A stretch of 64,000 nucleotides of DNA from assembly GCF_006227205.1 (NCBI RefSeq), contig NZ_VCNG01000004.1:186001-250000 (forward strand), in the 5' to 3' direction. Shown here piece after piece: positions 27,839-36,960 of the stretch. This DNA comes from Pseudomonas sp. ICMP22404. Lineage in GTDB: Bacteria; Pseudomonadota; Gammaproteobacteria; Pseudomonadales; Pseudomonadaceae. The translations under genes were made by a program, and so were the position numbers. The notes below the pieces were generated by a model that saw nothing but the letters and a program-made list of their open reading frames with translations, made no database searches and was not told the DNA's origin. Position 1 is the stretch's first letter, and each line of letters opens with the position of its first letter.

Positions 27839-28768
27839 TTAACGTTTTTTGGCTAGAAGCGCCTCAAGCTTTTCTTGGTCGCGAGCAAACAGACGAATGC
27901 CTTCAGCGAGCTTTTCCGTTGCCATTGCATCTTCGTTATGCTGCCACCGGAACTCCGCTGCCGTTAAGGACTGGCGCGGCTCCCCTGCCGATGGCTTGAA
28001 TAAGCGTTGATCGAGCCTTCCATGGTCCAATGCCAGTTGTCGCAGTAAATCGGGGCTTATGGTCAACCGATCGCACCCTGCAAGTTGCTCGATTTGATTG
28101 AGATTCCTGAAACTCGCCCCCATCACGACCGTTTGGTAACCATTCGCTTTGTAGTAATCGAAGATCCGCTTGACGGACTTTACGCCGGGATCATCCGCGC
28201 CCTGATAGTCGAGCCCTTCAGCTTTTTTGTACCAATCATAAATGCGTCCAACGAAAGGCGAGATCAGAAAGACACCCGCGTCGGCACAGGCAGCTGCTTG
28301 GGCAAAGGAGAAGAGAAGCGTCAGGTTTGTCTGGATCCCTTCGGTTTCCAATCGGCGTGCCGCCTGGATGCCTTCCCACGTGGAAGCAACCTTGATCAGG
28401 ACCCGCTCTTTGCGGACATTGGCTTTGTCGTAGAGCTCGATAAGGCGATAGGCGCGGGCCAATGTGGCATCAAGATCAAAGGACAGCCGTGCATCAACCT
28501 CGGTCGATATACGCCCTGGAATGGACTGGGAAATTTGAGAGCCCACAGAAACGGCGAAGCGATCGCAGGCCAATCCGATATCGTCTCCCGCACCTTCCAA
28601 CGCCGCATTCAAAGAATCTTGATAGCCCTGCAAGGAGGCAGCCTTGAGCAAAAGCGAGGGGTTTGTAGTTGCATCTTGAGGCTTGAGTTCAGTAATGGCC
28701 TCCAAGTCGCCCGTGTCAGCTACGATTGTTGTGTAACGCTTGAGTTGCTCTAGCTTGCTGATACTCAT
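27839..28768 (-). CDS. tal: Transaldolase
   Basis: Transfers a dihydroxyacetone unit between sedoheptulose-7-phosphate and glyceraldehyde-3-phosphate. It has 309 residues, the TalB-type length. Motifs are [12 protein letters not shown] near the N-terminus, the Schiff-base lysine in [11 protein letters not shown] (about residue 130), and [14 protein letters not shown]. It is the fourth gene of the operon, between the sugar kinase and pgi. With the split transketolase upstream it gives a complete non-oxidative pentose phosphate set. GAGGAAG lies about ten bases before the ATG. Confidence 0.95.
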   Translation of the reverse strand: MSISKLEQLKRYTTIVADTGDLEAITELKPQDATTNPSLLLKAASLQGYQDSLNAALEGAGDDIGLACDRFAVSVGSQISQSIPGRISTEVDARLSFDLDATLARAYRLIELYDKANVRKERVLIKVASTWEGIQAARRLETEGIQTNLTLLFSFAQAAACADAGVFLISPFVGRIYDWYKKAEGLDYQGADDPGVKSVKRIFDYYKANGYQTVVMGASFRNLNQIEQLAGCDRLTISPDLLRQLALDHGRLDQRLFKPSAGEPRQSLTAAEFRWQHNEDAMATEKLAEGIRLFARDQEKLEALLAKKR

Positions 28769-28869
28769 TTATGCGCTTCCTCGTGTATTTACAAGGCGAG
28801 CACGGACGTCTTGTCGATGCCGACTCGCCTGATGTAACGAATTGAAGAGATGAAGAACGACCAGAGGGG

Positions 28870-30336
28870 CTAAGTACGCCGCAATGCGTCTTTCCATTGG
28901 TCGTACAGATCCGGGACCTGATTATTCCGAGGCTCATAGCGCTGGCGCGGCCGCTCCAGATCGGCAAGCGCATTGGAATCTTCCCACCAACCGAGTGCCT
29001 GGCCTGCCAGGTGCGCAGCGCCAAGGGCAGAGACTTCAGGCGAAAGGCTGCGGATGACCGGGCGTTGCAATAAATCTGCTTGGAATTGCATTAGCCACTC
29101 ATTGCGCGTTGCGCCACCGTCCACCCAAAGCTCGCCGAGAGGTTCAGGGCTGTCTTGCTCCATCGCCTCGAATACGTCGCGGATCTGGAAGGCAATGGCC
29201 TCCAAAGTGGCGCGCATGACATGCGCTCGGGTCGATGCATCCGTCAGTCCGGTGATCAGCCCGCGAGCATCCGCACGCCAATGAGGGGCACCAAGCCCGC
29301 TCAGAGCAGGGACGAAATACACACCGCCGTTACTTGATAGAGTGGCGGCTTCATTCGTCAGAGCGTCCAGGTCTTCACTCGCGCCCAGTAGGCGAGCAGC
29401 CCAGTGAACCGCGCCACCTGTGTGAACGATATTGCCTTCCAATGCATAGGTAGGCGTGTCAGTTTGCCAAGCGACAGTGGTCGCCAGACCCGCTCCGGAA
29501 CTGATCAACTGGGACATGGGGGTCATCAGTGAGGAGCCAGTGCCCAGGGTCGCCTTGACCAGGCCAGGGGTAAAGCCACCCTGCCCAAACAATGCGGCAT
29601 GAGAGTCGCCGATCATTGACATGATCGGTAAACCGGCGGGCAAATGCCCAAACTCGAGCGTTTCACCAAAAATTCCGGCGCTAGGCAGAATCTCAGGCAA
29701 GGCAGCCAACGGAATCCCGAACAGCCCCAAAAGCTCGGAACTCCATTGGAGAGTGCGCAGATCCATCAATTGCGTTCTTGCGGCATTGGACGCATCAGTG
29801 GCGAAAACCTTGCCGCCAGTCAACTGCCACAGAAGCCAGCAATCGACAGTGCCCAGGCAGATTTCACCCTCTGCTGCGCGTGATTGGCCGTTGGGGATAT
29901 TGTCGAGAATCCAGCGCATTTTACCCGCAGAAAACATGGGGTCGACAGCCAACCCGCTACGCTCGCGGATGACGTCTGCCTGCCCTTGGGCGGTCAACTG
30001 TTCGCAAAATCTGGTTGAGCGGCGACATTGCCAGCTTACCAGTGGGGATATCGGGTTGCCTGTAGACCGCTCCCACGCAAGGGCCGACTCTCGCTGGTTG
30101 CTGATAGCGACAGCGGCCAAGGGTGCAGCAGTCTGAGCCATGCAACCGTCAATAGAGGCCAGCATGGCACGCCAGATCGCCATCGGATCCTGTTCGGCAT
30201 ACCCCGGTTGAGGGTGTGAGACCGTCAATGGTTGGGAGGATCGAGCCACGACCCTTCCCGCCCGATCCACCAGGATCGCCTTGGCGTTGGTAGTGCCTTC
30301 ATCTAAAGCAAGAATCAAGGGGTCATGAGACGCCAT
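28870..30336 (-). CDS. FGGY-family carbohydrate kinase
   Basis: ATP-dependent sugar or polyol kinase of 488 residues. The N-terminal phosphate motif is ALDEGTTNAKAIL, the catalytic region lies near MIGDSHAALFGQG, and the second nucleotide motif is VDGGATRNEWLMQFQADLL. This two-domain FGGY fold includes glycerol, xylulo-, ribulo- and erythritol kinases; DEGTT and GDSHAA lean toward the glycerol/erythritol-kinase side, but I cannot assign a substrate. It lies between the split transketolase and transaldolase genes. The substrate is probably the ketose made by one of the two short-chain dehydrogenases encoded across the divergent promoter. AGGACTC precedes the ATG. Confidence 0.9.
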   Translation of the reverse strand: MASHDPLILALDEGTTNAKAILVDRAGRVVARSSQPLTVSHPQPGYAEQDPMAIWRAMLASIDGCMAQTAAPLAAVAISNQRESALAWERSTGNPISPLVSWQCRRSTRFCEQLTAQGQADVIRERSGLAVDPMFSAGKMRWILDNIPNGQSRAAEGEICLGTVDCWLLWQLTGGKVFATDASNAARTQLMDLRTLQWSSELLGLFGIPLAALPEILPSAGIFGETLEFGHLPAGLPIMSMIGDSHAALFGQGGFTPGLVKATLGTGSSLMTPMSQLISSGAGLATTVAWQTDTPTYALEGNIVHTGGAVHWAARLLGASEDLDALTNEAATLSSNGGVYFVPALSGLGAPHWRADARGLITGLTDASTRAHVMRATLEAIAFQIRDVFEAMEQDSPEPLGELWVDGGATRNEWLMQFQADLLQRPVIRSLSPEVSALGAAHLAGQALGWWEDSNALADLERPRQRYEPRNNQVPDLYDQWKDALRRT

Positions 30337-30387
30337 CGCGATGAGTCCTGTTATTGTTTTATTCTGTGGCGCAGCTAGCGCGATTGC

Positions 30388-31344
30388 TCAGCGCTGGAGT
30401 GCCACCGCTGCGGCGGTAATGCCTGCTGCGTCAATGTGATGTTTCGCACGCGTAGGGGCCCGGCCACCCGCAGCTGCATATTCACCGTCCGGCACACCAA
30501 GGCGCACGAGTGGTACGCCTAATCCGGCCTCCGCGATGACCTCTGCGACCACGCTGCCAACCCCTCCGTTCACATTGTGCTCCTCTACGGAAATCACTCC
30601 GCTGGTTGTCCGGAGCGCCTCAAGCAACGCATCACGATTGAGCGGACGAATCGAAGACAAGTTGATCACTTGGGCGCTGATCCCCTGCTGGGCCAATTGA
30701 GTCGCCGCATCGACAGCCTCATGCACAACGGACCCCAGCGCGACCAGCGTGACGTCGTGGCCTTTGACCAGAATATCCACCTGGCCAGGCACGAACGTGT
30801 AGTCGGCGCCATGCAAGGCAGGGAGTGCCTTTCCGTCCAGGCGAATGTATACCGGCCCATCGTAAGCCAGCGCGTGCTCTACGATTTGCCGACACTCCTC
30901 GCCGTCTGCTGGCGCAAAAATCTGGACGTGGCCGAACCCGCGCATAACCGATATGTCGTCGATGCTATGGTGAGTGCTTGCCAACGGTCCGTAGCTTGCG
31001 CCGGCGTTCAAACCGAACATCTTGACGTTCGAACGGTTGTAGCAAACGTCTACTTTGACCTGTTCATTGGCGCGGGAAATCAAGAACGGCGCGGCGTTGC
31101 AAGTCACTGCAACCTTGCCGGAAAGACCAAGTCCTGCCGCAACACCTACCAGGCTCTGCTCGGCAATACCCACATTCACCAGTCGCTCAGGAAATCGCTT
31201 CATGAACGGGCCAATTTTTGCGGTTGAGGTCGAATCACTGACCACGGGAATCAGATCTACACCAGCGTCTACCGCAGCAATAAAGGCGTCAACCATTACG
31301 CTGGCCAGATGGGCCTCAGGGACCAGGATTTTCTCATTTCCCAT
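30388..31344 (-). CDS. Transketolase, C-terminal subunit (pyrimidine/C domains)
   Basis: The 318-residue half carries the TPP pyrimidine-binding domain (with the conserved Glu in VNVGIAEQSLVGVAAG) and the C-terminal domain ending in the LVRLGVPDGEYAAAG region. It must pair with the product of the next gene upstream to make an active transketolase. Start is the ATG at 31344 with AAAGGAGA upstream; it overlaps the end of the N-terminal-subunit gene by 11 bases, so the halves are translationally coupled. Split transketolases are common in dedicated sugar pathways, including apulose-4-phosphate transketolase of D-apiose catabolism, so the substrate may be a non-standard ketose phosphate. Confidence 0.93.
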   Translation of the reverse strand: MGNEKILVPEAHLASVMVDAFIAAVDAGVDLIPVVSDSTSTAKIGPFMKRFPERLVNVGIAEQSLVGVAAGLGLSGKVAVTCNAAPFLISRANEQVKVDVCYNRSNVKMFGLNAGASYGPLASTHHSIDDISVMRGFGHVQIFAPADGEECRQIVEHALAYDGPVYIRLDGKALPALHGADYTFVPGQVDILVKGHDVTLVALGSVVHEAVDAATQLAQQGISAQVINLSSIRPLNRDALLEALRTTSGVISVEEHNVNGGVGSVVAEVIAEAGLGVPLVRLGVPDGEYAAAGGRAPTRAKHHIDAAGITAAAVALQR

Positions 31345-32170
31345 GATCAATCTCCTTTAATGCTGCTTCAATTTCGTCGCCCTTAGGTACGCGGTGGTGC
31401 CATTCGGGTTTGTCTTCTATAAAAGAAACGCCCTTGCCCTTGACCGTGTTAGCGATGATTACCTTCGGCCCGCCGGGCAGTTTGAGCACGCGTTCAAGCG
31501 TATCTACCAGTTGGGCGACATCGTTTCCGTCACATTCGCTGACGTGAAAACCGAATGCACGCCACTTATCGGCAAGCGGCTCGAGCGGCAGGATTTCAGA
31601 GGTACGCCCAGCGAGCTGAAGGGTGTTGTGGTCAACAATGACAATGAGATTGTCCAGTTGGTATTTCGCCGCTGTCAGCGCGGACTCCCAGTTGGACCCC
31701 TCCCCCAGTTCACCGTCACCGGTCAACACAAACACGCGCTTGGCGCTGCCTGAGCGTTTGGCCGCGATGGCAATGCCGCAGGCGACGGGAAGGCCGTGAC
31801 CCAGGGCGCCGGTGTTCAACTCAATACCGGGCGTCTTCTGTCGAACAGGGTGTCCTGGAAGATGCGAATCGAAATGCTGGTAAGTGTCCAGCCAATCGAA
31901 TGGGAAAAAACCCGCTTCGGCCAGGCAGCAATAAAGCCCGCCTACGCCATGTCCTTTGCTCTGGATGTAAATGTCGCGCTCAGGATCGTCGAGACGGTCC
32001 GGCGAGACGTTGAGCAAGCGAAAGTACAGCGTCGCTAAGATATCCGTTTCAGAAAGGTCTGCCCCGGTGTGCCCCCCTGCTGGCGAGCCAGCATTGAGTT
32101 TGATGATCCGTTTGCGAATTGAGCGCGCTTTTTCACGGATCGACGGTACGTCGTACTGGAATGGATTCAT
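31334..32170 (-). CDS. Transketolase, N-terminal subunit (TPP pyrophosphate domain)
   Basis: The 278-residue half carries the TPP diphosphate- and metal-binding motif (TGDGELGEGSNWESALTAAKY ending at NLIVIVDHN, about residues 148-180) and the AGGHTGADLSE and ALGHGLPVACGIA signatures of transketolases. It starts at ATG 32170 with GGGGATAGAG upstream; the longer in-frame extension to 32251 is rejected because it begins in the AT-rich control region. As the first gene of the minus-strand operon it faces the divergent ABC transporter genes. Confidence 0.93.
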   Translation of the reverse strand: MNPFQYDVPSIREKARSIRKRIIKLNAGSPAGGHTGADLSETDILATLYFRLLNVSPDRLDDPERDIYIQSKGHGVGGLYCCLAEAGFFPFDWLDTYQHFDSHLPGHPVRQKTPGIELNTGALGHGLPVACGIAIAAKRSGSAKRVFVLTGDGELGEGSNWESALTAAKYQLDNLIVIVDHNTLQLAGRTSEILPLEPLADKWRAFGFHVSECDGNDVAQLVDTLERVLKLPGGPKVIIANTVKGKGVSFIEDKPEWHHRVPKGDEIEAALKEIDHGK

Positions 32171-32488
32171 CTCTATCCCCTGGTTGTGGCACAGACGCGT
32201 ACCGAGATGATCGGAGGGCGTCGCCTTTGAATATTTATTCTTGACTGACAATATATTTACATTTAGACGCCATTTCTTGGGGACGTCAATAGCTAGTCGC
32301 GTCCTCCGATGACCGTACGTCTCTGCTTGGGGCAGGAGATGGAACCGCTTCTAATAGGGCATGAGGTCAAACTGCTGGCCCATAGAAAGCTCTTGACTTC
32401 TGGGGAAGACAGCGAGAACCTGACTTAAAAATCACCTCAGCATATTTATGCGGGTGAACTCACAAGAACAACATCGCAGGAGAAACCG
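32171..32488. promoter_or_regulatory. Divergent promoter region of the polyol cassette
   Basis: This 318-base region separates the transketolase operon and the ABC transporter operon. It is markedly AT-rich at 32225-32280, with a near-palindrome GAATA-TT-TATTC (32229-32240) and a TTGACT hexamer near 32391 that could serve the rightward operon. The SorC regulator encoded at the far end of the rightward operon is the obvious candidate to bind here. No coding sequence is seen. Confidence 0.55.
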
Positions 32489-33484
32489 GTGGAGATTAAA
32501 GCCCCGATAGACTCATCCCCTTCAAAACCACTCGCCGGTTTAGCATTGCGCCTGCCAAGAAATGTCGGTGGCCCCCTCATAGGCCTGGCGTTATTGGTCG
32601 TGGTGTTTTCCTTCACCTCCGAATACTTCTTTTCCCTGCGTAACGCGCTGAACATCCTCGACCAGGTCACTGTCCTGGGCATTTTGGCAATCGGCATGAC
32701 GGCTGTGATCGTGATCGGCGGGATTGACCTCTCGGTCGGCTCGGTGCTGGCCTTCTCGATGATGCTCCTTGGCTGGCTTTATCAGGATGTCGGCCTCTCG
32801 ATGGGGCTGGCCATTCCGCTGGCCATCCTGGGCGGCATGGCATGCGGCCTGATTTCCGGCGTGCTGATTGCTCAAGCGCGGCTGCCAGCGTTCATTGCCA
32901 CCTTGACCATGATGTCGGTCGCCCGCGGGCTGGCAAACATCCTGACCGACGGGCGCCAGATCGTTGGCTTCCCGGATTGGTTTACCAGCCTGGCCACCCA
33001 GCGACATTTCGGATTTCTATCGGCCACGGTCGGCCTTTTTCTGGTGATGCTGCTCCTGGCCTGGGTATACCTGCGCTTCCGAGCAGGTGGCCGCAACCTC
33101 TACGCCCTGGGCGGCAGCGCTGAAGTGGCGCGCCTGTCCGGGATCAAGGTCCGGAAGATCACCCTGTGGATCTACGCGATCAGCGGTGCTCTGGCAGGCC
33201 TGGCCGCTGTGGCCATGGCTGCACGTCTTGACTCGTCCCAGCCAAGCGCTGGGCTGACCATGGAGCTTGATGCGATCGCCGCGGTGGTGATCGGAGGAGC
33301 AAGCCTGAGCGGTGGCGTCGGCAGTATTGGCGGCACCCTGGTGGGCGTGTTGATCATTGGTGTGTTGCGTAATGGCCTGAACCTGCTGGGCGTATCGCCC
33401 TTTGTCCAACAGGTGGTAATCGGCATCGTCATCGCCCTGGCGGTAACCCTGGATACCCTGCGCCGCAGATCCGGCCAACGCTGA
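32489..33484 (+). CDS. Sugar ABC transporter permease (RbsC type)
   Basis: Inner-membrane subunit of a CUT2 (ribose-type) importer, 331 residues with about 8-10 hydrophobic helices. Family signatures are GMTAVIVIGGIDLSVGSVLA near residue 75 and AVVIGGASLSGGVGSIGGTL near residue 270. The start is a GTG at 32489 with AGGAGA at proper distance. It is the first gene of the plus-strand operon, followed by binding protein and ATPase genes. This gene order (permease, binding protein, ATPase) differs from classical rbs order. CUT2 importers take monosaccharides and polyols. Confidence 0.93.
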   Translation: MEIKAPIDSSPSKPLAGLALRLPRNVGGPLIGLALLVVVFSFTSEYFFSLRNALNILDQVTVLGILAIGMTAVIVIGGIDLSVGSVLAFSMMLLGWLYQDVGLSMGLAIPLAILGGMACGLISGVLIAQARLPAFIATLTMMSVARGLANILTDGRQIVGFPDWFTSLATQRHFGFLSATVGLFLVMLLLAWVYLRFRAGGRNLYALGGSAEVARLSGIKVRKITLWIYAISGALAGLAAVAMAARLDSSQPSAGLTMELDAIAAVVIGGASLSGGVGSIGGTLVGVLIIGVLRNGLNLLGVSPFVQQVVIGIVIALAVTLDTLRRRSGQR

Positions 33485-33533
33485 AACGCTTTCCCCAAAA
33501 CGCTGCGTCAAAAAATAACAATGGAGAAACGCT

Positions 33534-34466
33534 ATGTTCACCTCAAAAAAACTCTTGCTGAGTAGTCTCTTCGCCGCCCTGACCATGGGTATGACAGCCC
33601 AGGCCTCTGCCGAAGGTCTCACTGTCGGATTAGCTGTCGCCAACCTTCAAGCCGATTTTTTCAACCAGATCAAACAATCGGTCGAAGCAGCAGGCAAAGA
33701 AAAAGGCGTCAAGGTCATTACTGTCGATGCCCAAGGCAACTCGGCAACGCAAGTCAGCCAGGTACAAGACCTGATCACCCGACAGATCGATGCCCTCATC
33801 TATATTCCTGCGGGCGCCACCGCTGCGGGCATTCCAGTGAAGGCAGCACGAGCTGCTGGTATTCCAGTCATCGCCGTGGATCGCAACGCCCCGGATGCAC
33901 CAGGAGATACATTCATTGCCAGTGACAGTGTTGCCGCAGCCCGCCAACTGGCTGAATACGTCGGCAAGGTCACCAATGGCAAGGGTCGGGTCGCGATCTT
34001 GCAAGGTCAAATTGGCACCTCCCCCGAAAACGATCGGGCGAAGGGCTTCTCCGAAGGCCTGGCCAAGTTTCCTGAGCTGAAGGTAGTTGCCGAACAACCC
34101 GCCGAGTGGGCACAGGACAGGGGGTTTGCAGTGGCTCAAGACATGCTGCAGCGTGACCCAAACATTACGGTATTTTTCGGCCGGGCGGATGCCATGGCGT
34201 TGGGAGCCGCTCAAGCCGTCAAGGTCGCCAATCTGGATCAGCCAGTCACTATCGTGGGTTTTGATGGCGATGTCGCAGGTCTGAAGGCCGTAGCCGCAGG
34301 GACACTTTCCGCAACGATGACCCAGCAAAGTCAGAAGATGGGGCGCATCGCATTGGATTCCGCCATCGCATTGAAGGAAGGAAAAAAAGTGCCCAGCGTG
34401 CAGTTGCAGGAGGCCATCCTGACAACCAAGGACAACGTCGCGCCCTTTATCGAGAACCATCCTTAA
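33534..34466 (+). CDS. Periplasmic sugar-binding protein (RbsB type)
   Basis: Substrate-binding protein of the ABC importer, 310 residues. A Sec signal peptide is evident: MFTSKKLLL start, hydrophobic core, and probable cleavage after AQASA near residue 26. The mature part has the two-lobe peripheral-binding-protein pattern, with ANLQADFFNQIKQSVE at the N-lobe and GFDGDVAGLKAVAAGTLSATM at the C-lobe, as in ribose/allose/xylose binders. It sets transporter specificity, so its pocket (for example RNAPD near residue 122) is the best clue to the cassette's substrate. GGAG is well spaced before the ATG. Confidence 0.93.
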   Translation: MFTSKKLLLSSLFAALTMGMTAQASAEGLTVGLAVANLQADFFNQIKQSVEAAGKEKGVKVITVDAQGNSATQVSQVQDLITRQIDALIYIPAGATAAGIPVKAARAAGIPVIAVDRNAPDAPGDTFIASDSVAAARQLAEYVGKVTNGKGRVAILQGQIGTSPENDRAKGFSEGLAKFPELKVVAEQPAEWAQDRGFAVAQDMLQRDPNITVFFGRADAMALGAAQAVKVANLDQPVTIVGFDGDVAGLKAVAAGTLSATMTQQSQKMGRIALDSAIALKEGKKVPSVQLQEAILTTKDNVAPFIENHP

Positions 34467-34533
34467 TCGGCTGGAATCTTCCAAGAGCTTCTGATTCAGA
34501 AGCTCTCATTCCTGCACGCAATGGAGAAGTGTC

Positions 34534-36045
34534 ATGTCAGTCGTCGCTGCCAGCGTACCTGAACGTGCTCCACAGCTGAGTCTTCGCAATATTGGCAAGA
34601 AGTACGCCGGCATCGAGGTACTCGCCAATATAGACGTCGATATTTATCCCGGCACCGTACTGGCGCTGCTAGGCGAAAATGGCGCCGGCAAGTCCACACT
34701 TTCATCGATTATCGCCGGTGTCGTTCAACCCGAGGCCGGTGGTTCGATGAGCTGGCAGGGAGAACCGTATGCCCCCGCCAATCCCGGGGCAGCCCTTGGG
34801 TCGGGTATAGGGCTTATCCATCAGGAAATCCGTCTCCTCCCCGAGCTGTCGATCGCAGAGAACATGTTTGTAGGCCGGTTGCCGACTCGATTCGGCAAAG
34901 TCGATCGCGCTTACATGGAGTCCGAAGCGCAGAAACAACTGGATCGGCTAGGCCTTAAAGTATCCGCCACTCGAAAGGTCGCCGGGCTCAGCGTAGCCGC
35001 GCAGCAACTGGTGGAAATTGCCAAGGCATTAACGCTCAAGGCCAACCTGCTGATCCTTGATGAACCAACCGCTGCCTTGGGCGGCGAAGAAACCGAAAAA
35101 CTCTTTGCACAAGTCGAACGGCTAAAAGCCGAGGGCGTGTCCTTCATCTACATCAGCCACCGGATGGAAGAGATCGCCAAGATTGCCGACCGCATTCTGG
35201 TGCTGCGCGATGGCCGACAAGTAGCGGTACACGAAACCGCTGACGTCCCCGTCAAGCAGTTGGTATCCGAGATGGTAGGAAGAAGTGTTGATCGAATCTT
35301 CCCTGCTATGCCACCCGCTCAGGAGCGCATCGTTCTCAGGGTCAAGGATCTTCAATGCCGGGAAATGGCATTCCATGACATCGATTTTTCCGTACATGCT
35401 GGCGAAGTGTTCGGCATCGCTGGAGTGGTAGGGGCCGGTCGTACCGAACTCGTCCGCGCGATTGCCGGGGCCGCAGAGCATATCACCGGGACGTTGCTGA
35501 TCGAAGATCTGCAACATCATTTCAGCTCTCCTTTCGATGCCATTCAAGCCGGCATTGTGCTTGTACCGGAAGACCGTAAACAGCAAGGCGTAGTGGTAGA
35601 ACATGCCATTGAAGAAAACCTCATTTACGGCAATACCGACTTGCTTCCCAGCCCTGGGTGGGTATCTCCGGCCGGCCTTCGAGCCTTTGCCCGTGAAGCG
35701 GTCGCGCGCATGGGCGTCAAGGGCCAACCTGACCAGGCAATTTCCTGTCTTTCTGGAGGCAATCAGCAAAAAGTCATCATTGCAAAATGGTTGGCTCGAA
35801 ATCCCAAGGTTTTCATTCTGGATGAGCCGACCCGGGGTATCGACGTAGGTGCTCGTGCGGCGATCTACGAAGTGATCGCTGGGTTAGCGGCGACAGGCAT
35901 GGCAGTCATCGTGGTCAGTTCGGATCTGGACGAGGTTCTGGGCCTCTCGAACCGAGTGATGGTCATGAGCCGTGGACGCCAGATTGGCATTCTTAATCGT
36001 GAGCAAGCCACACCCGTGGCTGTAATGGAACTCGCAACTGTTTGA
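34534..36045 (+). CDS. Sugar ABC transporter ATP-binding protein (RbsA type)
   Basis: Duplicated ATPase of 503 residues, standard for CUT2 importers. The first half has Walker A GENGAGKST, a degenerate signature LSVAAQQ and Walker B LLILDEPTAAL. The second half has a degenerate Walker A (GVVGAGRTE), signature LSGGNQQK and Walker B VFILDEPTRGI. It drives uptake through the permease at the operon's start. It is 67 bases downstream of the binding-protein gene and 11 bases upstream of the first dehydrogenase gene, consistent with one transcript. Confidence 0.95.
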   Translation: MSVVAASVPERAPQLSLRNIGKKYAGIEVLANIDVDIYPGTVLALLGENGAGKSTLSSIIAGVVQPEAGGSMSWQGEPYAPANPGAALGSGIGLIHQEIRLLPELSIAENMFVGRLPTRFGKVDRAYMESEAQKQLDRLGLKVSATRKVAGLSVAAQQLVEIAKALTLKANLLILDEPTAALGGEETEKLFAQVERLKAEGVSFIYISHRMEEIAKIADRILVLRDGRQVAVHETADVPVKQLVSEMVGRSVDRIFPAMPPAQERIVLRVKDLQCREMAFHDIDFSVHAGEVFGIAGVVGAGRTELVRAIAGAAEHITGTLLIEDLQHHFSSPFDAIQAGIVLVPEDRKQQGVVVEHAIEENLIYGNTDLLPSPGWVSPAGLRAFAREAVARMGVKGQPDQAISCLSGGNQQKVIIAKWLARNPKVFILDEPTRGIDVGARAAIYEVIAGLAATGMAVIVVSSDLDEVLGLSNRVMVMSRGRQIGILNREQATPVAVMELATV

Positions 36046-36056
36046 GGATTTGAGTT

Positions 36057-36821
36057 ATGCGTCTTTTCGATCTTAGTGGCCAAACCGCCTTTGTTACTGG
36101 TGCGGGGAGCGGTATCGGTCAAGCCATTGCAATCGGCTTGGCCGAAGCCGGCGCCAATATTGCCTGCTTCGACCTTCCCGATATTCGCTCCATGCAGGAC
36201 ACCGTGCGCGGCATCGAGGGTCATGGGCGAAAGGCCCTGGTTCTGGAAGGATCGGTCACCCGTGCAGATGATTTGGCCAAGGCAGTCGCTCGAACCGAGC
36301 AGGAGCTAGGGGAACTGAGTCTCGCGGTAAATAGCGCGGGCATTGCCAACGCGCAACCGGCGGAAGACCTTGAACTTAGCCGCTGGCAACAGATGCTCGA
36401 CGTGAACCTGACCGGTGTAATGCTCAGTTGCCAGGCTCAAGCTCGGGTAATGCTGCCAAGAGGGCGAGGATCAATCATCAACATCGCTTCCATGTCGGGG
36501 CTGATCGTCAACCGTGGGCTGCTGCAAGCTCACTACAACACCTCAAAGGCAGGTGTGATCCACCTCTCCAAAAGCCTGGCCATGGAATGGGCTCATCGAG
36601 GTTTGCGAGTCAACAGCATCAGTCCTGGATACACCGCTACACCGATGAACACACGCCCGGAAGTGGCTGATCAGGTGAAAATCTTCGAAGACACCACACC
36701 ACTTGGTCGCATGGCCGGTGTAGAGGAAATGGTAGGCCCGGCGATCTTCCTGTCCAGCAAAGCGGCTTCATTCTGCACAGGTGTGGATCTGGTGGTCGAT
36801 GGCGGCTTTGTCTGCTGGTAA
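36057..36821 (+). CDS. Short-chain dehydrogenase, polyol/arabitol dehydrogenase-like
   Basis: NAD(P)-dependent SDR of 254 residues: cofactor motif TGAGSGIGQAIA, NSAG, and catalytic Ser in ASMSG with YNTSK. The segment HYNTSKAGVIHLSKSLAMEWA followed by SISPGYTATPMN is typical of fungal- and bacterial-type D-arabitol and related polyol dehydrogenases. It would oxidise a polyol imported by the upstream ABC system to the ketose phosphorylated by the FGGY kinase. GAGGATTTGAG precedes the ATG. The substrate is inferred from context only. Confidence 0.88.
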   Translation: MRLFDLSGQTAFVTGAGSGIGQAIAIGLAEAGANIACFDLPDIRSMQDTVRGIEGHGRKALVLEGSVTRADDLAKAVARTEQELGELSLAVNSAGIANAQPAEDLELSRWQQMLDVNLTGVMLSCQAQARVMLPRGRGSIINIASMSGLIVNRGLLQAHYNTSKAGVIHLSKSLAMEWAHRGLRVNSISPGYTATPMNTRPEVADQVKIFEDTTPLGRMAGVEEMVGPAIFLSSKAASFCTGVDLVVDGGFVCW

Positions 36822-36864
36822 CACCAGGGACGTGTAGAGCGACCTTCGCGCCGTCTTGCTCGCA

Positions 36865-36888
36865 GACCGGCAGAACCCGCTGCCGGTC
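36865..36888 (+). other. Intercistronic hairpin between the two dehydrogenases
   Basis: GACCGGCAG-AACCCG-CTGCCGGTC is a perfect nine-pair stem-loop in the 139-base gap. It lacks a U-run and may set relative expression or transcript stability. Confidence 0.5.
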
Positions 36889-36960
36889 AGCAGAACACGT
36901 GCAATCGAAGACACGCGCCAATCTAGTGGACAGCGGCGCCCCCGAGAGAGGAGCAATATC